From: Actinokineospora enzanensis DSM 44649
GTDB lineage: Bacteria > Actinomycetota > Actinomycetes > Mycobacteriales > Pseudonocardiaceae
Direction of reading: 5' to 3'
Assembly: GCF_000374445.1 (NCBI RefSeq)
Contig: NZ_KB894443.1
Coordinates: forward strand, 1 to 59,427
DNA: 59,427 nucleotides
Shown here: positions 45,387 through 52,715 of the stretch, in pieces
How the letters are laid out: every line of letters begins with the position of its first letter
Numbering within the stretch: position 1 is the stretch's first letter
Notes under the pieces: generated by a model
Seen by the model: only the letters and a program-made list of their open reading frames with translations
What the model was told of the DNA's origin: nothing
Database searches by the model: none
Program-made: the position numbers and the translations under genes

Positions 45387-45730
45387 GTCGTCGCGTGCAG
45401 GCTGGTGAACGCCCGCACCCGATCAATCCGGGCATGCACGTCCCGCGCAGGCCGTCCGATCCCGTCCTGCCACGCCGCGTGCCCGATCGCCGCCCGGATC
45501 GCGGCCCCGCTCACCCGGTGCCGCAACGCTTCCCCGATGAGCGGAACCACCAGCCGTCGCGTCCTCTCGTCATCCAGGTCCGGACTGTCGATCAGCCGCC
45601 GGTGCGCCGCGAACAGGTCGACGGTGAGATCACTGGCGATGGCAGTGTCGTGCAGGCAGCCGTCGAAGACGCGATAGACGAAGGTCAACAACCGATCGTG
45701 CTGCACACCCCACCGCACCGCGAGATCCAC
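45383..45730 (-). CDS. Small hypothetical protein coupled to the SDR/DUF2867 gene
   Basis: 115 residues, with its stop overlapping the downstream start (ATGA), so translation is coupled. It is basic, soluble and helical (RRLVVPLIGEALRHRVSGAAIRAAIGHAAW). No family recognised. The strict coupling suggests it works with the SDR-like protein. The ~200 bp between it and the IniC-like gene show nothing further. Confidence 0.7.
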   Translation of the reverse strand: MDLAVRWGVQHDRLLTFVYRVFDGCLHDTAIASDLTVDLFAAHRRLIDSPDLDDERTRRLVVPLIGEALRHRVSGAAIRAAIGHAAWQDGIGRPARDVHARIDRVRAFTSLHATT

Positions 45731-45931
45731 CGCCCGACACCTTCAGCCGCACCCAGCCAACCCGCAGACGGTATCCCGGGCCGACGGCCGCCACCACTCG
45801 ACGAAGGAACGGCGCGCGGGACAGCCAAGCCGAAGAGCATCCGCCGTCGGACGGTCGCGAAGGTCCCGCGAACCGCTCGCCTCGATCCGCAGGCATGCAG
45901 ACTGTGAGATTTCGGTTGCCGGGACGGGAAA

Positions 45932-47020
45932 TCAGTGGACGGCGCCGGTGGTGACCAGGGCCTCACAGGTGCGGACGACGACCAGGGCCGCTCGACGTTG
46001 GTGGGAGTCGAGGCGGGGGTCCTCGGCGAGGGTGCGCCAGTGCAGGAGGGTGGCGTAGGGGTCGCCGGAGTGGGCGAGGCGGGTGGCGGGGGTGGTGCCA
46101 TGGGCGCCGAGCAGGCGGCGGGCCTCGTCCTCGTCCTCGCCGAGGGTGAGTCGGCCGGTGTGCAGGTCGGCGAGGAGTCGGAGCTCGCGCGGCTCATGCG
46201 TGCCCGCGCGGAGGCGCTCGACGGCGGTGGCCACGGCCGGGCGAGGCTCGGCGCGCAGGACGCGTTCGATGGCGGACAGGGTGGTGTGGGCGCGGAGGGC
46301 GGGGGCGCGGTCGACGAAGCAGCGGCCGATGGCGGCGCGGAGGTCGTCGATGCCGCTGGCCCGGACCAGGTCGTCGGCCAGGTGGTCGGTGCGGCCACGG
46401 CGGATGAGGGAGGTGGCGAGGCGGACGCCGAACAGGCCCAGGCGGGTGAGGATGGTGGGGGCGCCGGGGACGGTGGCGAGGCGGTCCACGGAGAGGAGCA
46501 GGGACTCAAGCTCCGGGCGACGGGACAGGGCGACCAGCCAGGCTGCTTCGTCGCGGGTGAGGGTGGCGCCTGCCAGGGCGACCAGGCCCGCGACGGCGAC
46601 GACATCCTGGGCGCGGGTGCCGAGTTCGGTCGCCGCGTGTCTGGCCGCGACCCGGCGGGCCGAGTCGACGGCGTCCGGGCGGCCGCCGCCGAGTTCGTCT
46701 GCTCGGGACAGGGCGATCACGGTGGTCACCGGGTCGGTTTCGGGGGGTGTGCCCGGATGGGGGAGCAGGTGGACGGTGGCGTCGCCGTCGGTGGTCGTGA
46801 GCTCTACTGGGCCTGGCCAGTCGAGTAGGACGTCGCCGGTCACCTCGTCGCCGACTATCGCGCTGATGAGGGTGGAGCGGCCGGAGCCCGGGGGGCCGGT
46901 GATCGCTATGCGGAGGGGGGCGTCGAGGTGGTCGCGGAGGTCGTGCAGGTAGGCGGCGGCGCGGGGGCTGTCTTGGTAGGCGGATATGGCCTGGTCCAGG
47001 ACTGTCCATAGGGGATTCAT
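45932..47020 (-). CDS. IniC-like dynamin-related protein
   Basis: 362 residues from ATG 47020; the frame stays open far upstream but would overlap the IniA-like gene. The P-loop reads GPPGSGRSTLISAI: the conserved Lys is replaced by Arg. The G4-like motif is SRAD and no clear G3 D-x-x-G is seen. So GTP hydrolysis is doubtful, as also suspected for mycobacterial IniC. The rest is helical. Place and order (iniB-iniA-iniC, minus strand) support the assignment. The mycobacterial iniBAC operon responds to cell-wall inhibitors such as isoniazid and ethambutol. Confidence 0.8.
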   Translation of the reverse strand: MNPLWTVLDQAISAYQDSPRAAAYLHDLRDHLDAPLRIAITGPPGSGRSTLISAIVGDEVTGDVLLDWPGPVELTTTDGDATVHLLPHPGTPPETDPVTTVIALSRADELGGGRPDAVDSARRVAARHAATELGTRAQDVVAVAGLVALAGATLTRDEAAWLVALSRRPELESLLLSVDRLATVPGAPTILTRLGLFGVRLATSLIRRGRTDHLADDLVRASGIDDLRAAIGRCFVDRAPALRAHTTLSAIERVLRAEPRPAVATAVERLRAGTHEPRELRLLADLHTGRLTLGEDEDEARRLLGAHGTTPATRLAHSGDPYATLLHWRTLAEDPRLDSHQRRAALVVVRTCEALVTTGAVH

Positions 47021-47067
47021 GGGGTGGTGCTCCGGGAGGTCTCTTCGCTGGGATCTCGCTGTTTGGT

Positions 47068-48996
47068 TCATGCGGGGCGACCGCGGACTGCTTCGATTCG
47101 GGTGCGGAGGGCCAGCAGGCGTTCCAGTTCCGCGCGTTGGTGGGCGCGGCGGGTGGTGTCGGCGTCCAGGGCGCGCTTGATCTCGCGGGCTGACTCGTCG
47201 GCTGCTGTACGCATTTCTTCGGCGTATTCGGAGAAGCGGTCTCGGAGTGCTCGGTGGATCTGGCGGGTGGCGTCCTTGGACTCCTTGCCGTAGCGGAGGA
47301 AGAAGTCGTCCACGTAGCGTTGGGCGGCGGTCTTGGCCACGGCCTGGCGGCGCTTCAGGCGGGCGCCGCGTTCCTCGAAGACGCTCCGGGCGCCGAAGGC
47401 CACACCCGCGCCAAGGGAGATCGGGTTGATCAAGGGGAGTCCGGCCAGGGTGGTGGCCAGGCCGGACATCAGCAGGCCGCTGTACGAGCCGCGGAGGCCG
47501 ACGAACGCCTTCTGCACCGGGCTGAACAGCTCGATGTTGGGGCGCCGTAACGCTTCCGTGTGTTCGGCGGCCAGGTCTCGGGCGAACTCGCCGGGGAGGG
47601 CGGCCGCGCCTGGGACGACCTGGCCCGCGACCCGGGCCGCGATCCACTCGAAGCGGTCGAGCAGCCAGCCGGCGTGCACCTCGGCTACCTCGGTGAGGCT
47701 TGCGGGTAGCCACTCGGAGAACTCCGACCAGACTTTCCCCGGGTCCACCGAGTCGAAGTAGTCGTCCACTTCGCGCAGGATGCGTCGAGTGCGTTCGCGC
47801 AGGTCGAAATCGAGGTCGGCGACCAAGTCCGCGACGTCATCGCCCAGGCGGGTCTGCCAGCGCGCGCCTTCCCGGCGTAACCGCTCGATCCGCCGTGCGG
47901 CCGCGTGCCACTCGGCGGTTGCCCGCTCCCGGGCGGGGTCTGGCTCGGCGACCACCTCCGCGCGTAGCGGTGCGATCAACTGGTCCACCGCCATCCCGCT
48001 GGTCGCGGCGGCCGCGCGGGCGGCGACGCGCACCGGGTCGGCGAGCACGTGCGTCCGTAGGTGCCCGATCAGTTCCGCGAACCCGGACTCCTCGTTGAGC
48101 GCTTGGTCCCCGGTCCGCACCGCGGCTGCCCGCAGCGCCGACGACACCGGTACCACCGGTGCCGACACGCCCACCTCGGCCAGCCGTATCCGGTTCGCGG
48201 CCGCGACCTGGCGCCAGTCGGGACACAGGTCGGTCTTGGTCAACGCCACCAGCACGGTCGGGCACAACCGTCCCACCTGGGCGACCAGGTCCAGCTCCAC
48301 CGGCGTCAGCTCGGCGGTCGCCGCGGTCACCACGAGTACCGCGTCGGCCTCGGCCACCGCGTCCATCGCCCGCTCGGTGCGCGGACACCCCGGTCCCACG
48401 AACCCCGGCGAGTCCACCACGACCAACCCGGCTTGGAGCAATGCTCGGGGTAATCCGATCTCGGCGCGCGCGACCTCGTCCTCGGGGCCACGGCCACCCA
48501 GGCCCGGCACGGCGTCGGTGCTCGCGGCGAAGCCGTTGTGGCTGGCGTCCGCGGGCGCATGGCCGCTATGTCCGGGAGCGGCGTGGCCATTTGCTCCGAG
48601 GTCGGCGTTATTGCCATGACCGGCGGCCGGGGCGAGCGCCAGCCGGGTGGGTGCGGTGATCGACCACTCGGTGATCGCCGGGCCGAAGGTGCCCTCGGTG
48701 GTCGACTCGGTGAGCGGAACGGGGCTGACCAGGGTCGCGGACGGATGGGTGGCGTGCCGGATGACGGTGGGGATCGTGGTGGTCACGTCGTCGCCGGTGG
48801 CGCAGATCTCGGCGCCAAGCAGGGCGTTGACCAGGTGACTCTTGCCGGTTCCCGGGCGGCCCGCGAGCACGACGCGGCGGCCGGGGGCGAGCAGGCCCGC
48901 TCTTCGGCCGAGCAGGCGGTCCACCAGGTCGTCGCGCCGGGATGTCGCGCAGGCGCGGATGGTGTCGTCCAGGAGGTCGAGCCAGGGCGGTGCCAT
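47068..48996 (-). CDS. IniA-like dynamin-related GTPase
   Basis: 642 residues from ATG 48996. GTPase motifs: G1 GRPGTGKSHLVNAL (about residue 44), G2 Thr in DVTTTIPTV, G3 DSPGF, G4 TKTDL. A ~35-residue Gly/His/Asn-rich insert (AAGHGNNADLGANGHAAPGHSG) sits between G2 and G3. The hydrophobic membrane-touching segment is GLLMSGLATTLAGLPLINPI, flanked by long charged helices, as in bacterial dynamin-like proteins. In mycobacteria IniA aids membrane fission/repair under wall stress. Its gap to iniC is 47 bp. Confidence 0.88.
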   Translation of the reverse strand: MAPPWLDLLDDTIRACATSRRDDLVDRLLGRRAGLLAPGRRVVLAGRPGTGKSHLVNALLGAEICATGDDVTTTIPTVIRHATHPSATLVSPVPLTESTTEGTFGPAITEWSITAPTRLALAPAAGHGNNADLGANGHAAPGHSGHAPADASHNGFAASTDAVPGLGGRGPEDEVARAEIGLPRALLQAGLVVVDSPGFVGPGCPRTERAMDAVAEADAVLVVTAATAELTPVELDLVAQVGRLCPTVLVALTKTDLCPDWRQVAAANRIRLAEVGVSAPVVPVSSALRAAAVRTGDQALNEESGFAELIGHLRTHVLADPVRVAARAAAATSGMAVDQLIAPLRAEVVAEPDPARERATAEWHAAARRIERLRREGARWQTRLGDDVADLVADLDFDLRERTRRILREVDDYFDSVDPGKVWSEFSEWLPASLTEVAEVHAGWLLDRFEWIAARVAGQVVPGAAALPGEFARDLAAEHTEALRRPNIELFSPVQKAFVGLRGSYSGLLMSGLATTLAGLPLINPISLGAGVAFGARSVFEERGARLKRRQAVAKTAAQRYVDDFFLRYGKESKDATRQIHRALRDRFSEYAEEMRTAADESAREIKRALDADTTRRAHQRAELERLLALRTRIEAVRGRPA

Positions 48997-49038
48997 CACC
49001 CGTCGGAGTGTGCCTGCTTTCGGCGGACAGGTGAAGGA

Positions 49039-49069
49039 GGCGGGGCCCGTCTCCGGGACAGACCCCGCC
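49039..49069 (-). terminator. Attenuator-like hairpin between iniB and iniA genes
   Basis: GGCGGG / CCCGCC outer stem and GTCT / AGAC inner stem with a 4-nt bulge, in the gap after the iniB-like stop. It could reduce transcription into the two dynamin genes relative to iniB. Confidence 0.5.
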
Positions 49070-49085
49070 CCCACCGCGGGTCGGC

Positions 49086-51230
49086 TCAGTGGCCGAGTCC
49101 CAGGTCCCCGACGACCCCGCCCACATCGGGCAGGTGGTCGGCCGCGTCGCCCAGCGGGGCGTGGTCGACCAGGCCGCCGACCGAGTCCTGCACCCCGCTG
49201 GCCACGTCCGGCAGCGGGTTGGCGACCGGCAGGTCCGGCAGGTGGTCCACGACCGGGAGGTGCGGCAGCTCAGGCAGGTGCGGCAGGTCGGTGGGCAGGT
49301 GGTCCACCGGCAGGTTGTGCACCTCGGGCACCGGCACAGGCAGGTGACCCAGGTCCGGCACGGCGGGCAGCTGCGGCAGCTGCGCGGGCAGGTCGCTCAC
49401 CGGCAGCTGGTGCACGGCGCTCTCCAGCCCGGACGTGTCGGCGGGCAGCACATGCGGCCCGGCCTGCGACGCGCTGGTGAGGTAGCCGCCGAGGCCCGCG
49501 GTGGAGCCGAGCAGTGCGCCGCCGGAGGACACGTAGTCGGCAACGGTGCCCGCGGTCAGGTCGCCGCCGCGGACCGCGTCGGTGTCCAACGTGCCCGCGA
49601 GCGGCAACGCGTCCAGCGCGGCGGTCGGGTCCGAGCTCGGGTCGACGAAACCGGGCAGCGCGTCCGTTCCGCCCAACGCGGACTGGTCGAGCGCGGCGGT
49701 CGGGTCGGCGAGCACATTGGCGCCGTCGAACCCGGCCAGGTGCGATGCGTCGGTGACGCTGCCGAGCGCGCTGGTGTCGAGCGCGGTGGTCGGGTCAGTG
49801 AGGTCGCCGAATGCGCCGGTCAGGTCTGAGGTGTCGGTGAGGCCGGTCAGCGCGGAGGTGTTCGCAAGACCGGTCAGCTGGGAGGTGTCGGCAATGTTGC
49901 CCAGGGCGCCGTTGTGGAGCGCGGCGGTCGGGTCGGTGAGGTCGCCCAGCGCGTTGGTGTTCAGCGCGTCCGAGTCGAGAGCGCCGGTGACCGTGGAGCT
50001 GCTGGTGAAGGTCAGGCTGCCGGTGCTCAGCACGCCGGAGTCCAGGGTGCCGGTCGGGTGCGCGAGCGCGCCGGTGAGGGCGGACGTGTCCGCGAGGTGG
50101 CCGAGCGCGCTGGTGTCGGCGAGGCCGGTCAGCGTGCCGGTGATGGCCGACGGGTTGGTGAAGTCGCCCAGGGGGTTCGTGTTGGTCAGGCCGTTCAGGG
50201 CGGCACCCGGGTCGGTGAGGTTGGGCAGGGCGGTGGTGCCGGGGAGGTGGGCGGTGTTGGTGAGGCCGCCGAGTTCCTGCTGTGCTCCCGTGACCGCGCC
50301 GGTGACGTTGCCCAGGGTGCCCGCCGGGTTGGCCAGGGCCGCGCCGGTCAGGCCGGTCACCGTGCCCGCGAGGTTCGTGGCGCCCGCGGTGAGGGAGCCG
50401 GTGTCGGCGAGGTTGCTCGCGTCGATCAGGGTGTTGGGCAGGTTCGGGGTGAAGTCGAGGTCGCCCAGGGGGGTTTCGGTGTGCAGGCCGGACTGGCTTG
50501 CCGCGAAGCCTGCGTCCACTGAGGACACTCCGGTGCCCAGCGTGAAGGCGCCCGCCGCGCCGGTCGCGGTGCTGGTGAGGCCAAGGTCGGTGTCGACGGG
50601 GCCGTCGGTGAAGCCGAGGCCGCCGGACAGTGCGTTCGGGCCTAGGTCGGTGGCGGTGGTGAGGCCGCTGACCGACGTCTCGCTGGCGAAGCCCTCGCCA
50701 GAGGCGACGAAACCCGCGCGGTAGTCGGTGAAGTCGGTGGTGCCGGTGGCGGAGGCGGCGACGCGGTCGGTGGAGACGTCGAACAGGCCTGCGGTGTTGG
50801 CGTGGTCGCTCTCCAGGATGGTGCCGCCGGAGAGCGAGTGGGTGGTGGCGTCCAGGTCGGCGCGGTAGCCGGCGGGGGCGGTGGCGCCCGCGGCGGAGGC
50901 CGAGAGGCCGTCGGCGGTGGTGGTCAGGTGGGTGGCGTCGGTGGACTGGGCGGCCGAGGACGCCGCGCCGTGTGCCGCGTCGGCGACCGCGCGCAGGCCG
51001 CTGATCGGGTCGCCTGCCAGGTCGACGGTGTGCAGGTCGACCGGGGCGTAGTCGGCGACCAGTGGCACCACGTCCCGCACGTCCTGCGCGGAGACGTCGT
51101 GCAGGCCCGCGCCGGTGAGCGCGGCGGTCGGGTCGGCGGCGAAGGCGGTCCGGGCGGTCTCGTCGGTGAGCAGGGTCAGCACGAAGTCGTGCAGGGTCGG
51201 GCTTGCGGCGTGTTGCAACGCGTCTCCCAT
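49086..51230 (-). CDS. IniB-like protein with N-terminal IniB domain and long repeats
   Basis: 714 residues. The first ~70 (TLHDFVLTLLTDETARTAFAADPTAALTGAGLHDVSAQDV) match the IniB N-terminal domain. The rest is low-complexity: many short Leu-Thr-Asp/Ala-Leu units such as LTDPTAALDTSALG, LADTSALTG and LTNTNPLGD at roughly 10-20-residue periods, then a His/Pro/Leu-rich C-terminus (LPHLPELPHLPVVDHLPDLP). No signal peptide seen. First gene of the iniBAC-like operon, starting 217 bp from the divergent Hsp70-like gene. The repeats suggest a surface or scaffold polymer; function is unknown. Confidence 0.85.
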   Translation of the reverse strand: MGDALQHAASPTLHDFVLTLLTDETARTAFAADPTAALTGAGLHDVSAQDVRDVVPLVADYAPVDLHTVDLAGDPISGLRAVADAAHGAASSAAQSTDATHLTTTADGLSASAAGATAPAGYRADLDATTHSLSGGTILESDHANTAGLFDVSTDRVAASATGTTDFTDYRAGFVASGEGFASETSVSGLTTATDLGPNALSGGLGFTDGPVDTDLGLTSTATGAAGAFTLGTGVSSVDAGFAASQSGLHTETPLGDLDFTPNLPNTLIDASNLADTGSLTAGATNLAGTVTGLTGAALANPAGTLGNVTGAVTGAQQELGGLTNTAHLPGTTALPNLTDPGAALNGLTNTNPLGDFTNPSAITGTLTGLADTSALGHLADTSALTGALAHPTGTLDSGVLSTGSLTFTSSSTVTGALDSDALNTNALGDLTDPTAALHNGALGNIADTSQLTGLANTSALTGLTDTSDLTGAFGDLTDPTTALDTSALGSVTDASHLAGFDGANVLADPTAALDQSALGGTDALPGFVDPSSDPTAALDALPLAGTLDTDAVRGGDLTAGTVADYVSSGGALLGSTAGLGGYLTSASQAGPHVLPADTSGLESAVHQLPVSDLPAQLPQLPAVPDLGHLPVPVPEVHNLPVDHLPTDLPHLPELPHLPVVDHLPDLPVANPLPDVASGVQDSVGGLVDHAPLGDAADHLPDVGGVVGDLGLGH

Positions 51231-51322
51231 GGGCGTGGCGGGTGTGGGCGGTGGCCCACGCTAGGGCGGTGGGGCGCCCCGGCCATCGGGGATCACTCCC
51301 GGTCTCGGGCCCCGGCGGATAG

Positions 51323-51372
51323 GGTGATACCTTTTCACCTATTAGGGGGTTAGGGGGTGGTGGACTAACCAC
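51323..51372. promoter_or_regulatory. Repeat-rich divergent promoter region of iniB and Hsp70-like genes
   Basis: Contains GGTGA-N7-TCACC (51323-51339), a perfect tandem TTAGGGGG (51342-51349, 51350-51357), GGTTAG/CTAACC (51348-51353, 51365-51370) and GTGGT-N6-ACCAC (51357-51361, 51368-51372). This density in ~50 bp suggests binding of a regulator, perhaps the LuxR/MalT-type protein encoded two genes on. Confidence 0.45.
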
Positions 51373-51446
51373 TCTCGGTTGCGGTTAACTGCCCGGTATC
51401 CCAGTACCCAGTACGCCCCGAGTCGCACCGCCGAGGAGAACGCCGG

Positions 51447-52715
51447 ATGCCCTACGTGCTCGGCGTCGACATCGGCCGCACCCGGGGCGTGGCCGCGGTG
51501 CGCAGGCGGCTGCCCGGTGGCGGGTTCGACGCCCCGGAGATCGGCCGGTTGGACGGCGGCACCCGCTGGGTGAGCAGCGTGCTCGTGCTGGCGGGCGACG
51601 GCGAGGTGCTGGTCGGCCAGGCCGCCGAGCGGGCCGCCGCGGAGCATCCCGACCGGGTGGCGCGGTCCGTCGTCGACCGGGTCGGCGACGACACCGCGGT
51701 GCTGCTCGGCGGTGAGCTGTACCCGGCGGAGAACCTCCTCGCCGCCCTGGTGGCCTGGATCGTGGACACCGTCGCGGACGCCGAGGGGGAACAGCCCGAA
51801 CGGCTCGCCCTCACCCATCCACCCGATTGGGGGCCATACCGCCGCGGCCTGCTGCACGACGCCCTCACCGCGGCCGGCCTGCCGGGAGTGGTGCTCGTGC
51901 CGACCGTGGTCGCCGCCGCCGAGGCATACCAGGACACGGCGCCTCTCGCCGCTGGTAGCACGATCGTGGTCACCCTGCTGGGTGGCCACAGAGTGGAACA
52001 CGCGGTATTGCGCCGTACCCAGAACGCGTTCGAACTCGTTGGTCAACACGTGACCACCGACGCAGGGGCCGCTCTGGACGACGCGTTGGCCCGATACGTT
52101 CTCGCACACGTGGCCGCGCACCCGGGACCCACCGACCACACCGTCCCCGATATCCGCGCGACCAGGTCGATGGCGCCGTTCCGGGCGGCGTGCGTGACCG
52201 CCAAGGAGCGGCTCTCGGTCGCCACCGAGGTCCGCGTCCCGGTGCCGCACCTGGGCACCGACGTCGCGGTGACCCGTGCCCGCTTCGACGAGCTGGCCCA
52301 TCCGCTGCTTGCGCCCGCGATCACCGCGACCCGCGCGCTGCTGGCCCGCGCCCCCGCCGACACGGTGGCGGTGCTCGCGGGCGGTACGGCCCGGGTTCCG
52401 CTGGTGGCGGCGCTTTCCGACTGCGCGGTGCTCGACGACCCGGGCGGGGCGGCCGCGCGTGGCGCCGCGCTGGCGATCAGTCCGCGACCCGAGCTCCGCC
52501 GGATCGGATCCGGGAACGCCGTCGCGGTCCCGGATCCGGAGAGCGACCCGCACCTGCCCCGGGTCCCCGTGCTGCCCGCTGCTCTGTCCACTGTGGACGT
52601 ACCGGACGAGCCGCCACCCCGGCCGCCCGTGCACGTCACCCCACCCCGGCAACCGTCCGGCCGGTTCCCCCGGCCGCGCAGGCCGCGCCACGACGAAGAC
52701 GAGGACCCGCGGTGA
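51447..52715 (+). CDS. Hsp70-family (actin-like ATPase) protein without substrate domain
   Basis: 422 residues. The ATPase fold is seen in GVDIGRTRGVAAV (phosphate 1), RLALTHPPDWGPYRR, TAAGLPGVVLVPTVVAAAEAY and LAGGTARVPLVAAL (adenosine motif). The DnaK substrate-binding domain is absent; instead ~70 residues of Pro/Arg-rich tail follow. Such truncated Hsp70-like proteins are common in actinomycete regulatory loci. Its stop overlaps the next start (GTGA), so the two are coupled and may form a sensing pair. Confidence 0.87.
   Translation: MPYVLGVDIGRTRGVAAVRRRLPGGGFDAPEIGRLDGGTRWVSSVLVLAGDGEVLVGQAAERAAAEHPDRVARSVVDRVGDDTAVLLGGELYPAENLLAALVAWIVDTVADAEGEQPERLALTHPPDWGPYRRGLLHDALTAAGLPGVVLVPTVVAAAEAYQDTAPLAAGSTIVVTLLGGHRVEHAVLRRTQNAFELVGQHVTTDAGAALDDALARYVLAHVAAHPGPTDHTVPDIRATRSMAPFRAACVTAKERLSVATEVRVPVPHLGTDVAVTRARFDELAHPLLAPAITATRALLARAPADTVAVLAGGTARVPLVAALSDCAVLDDPGGAAARGAALAISPRPELRRIGSGNAVAVPDPESDPHLPRVPVLPAALSTVDVPDEPPPRPPVHVTPPRQPSGRFPRPRRPRHDEDEDPR

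Noticed and set aside
41611..45730. Classical biosynthetic cluster (PKS, NRPS, lanthipeptide)
   Set aside because: No synthase, cyclase, radical SAM, YcaO or LanM-type gene is present; only the oxygenase and iron-sulfur protein accompany the peptide.
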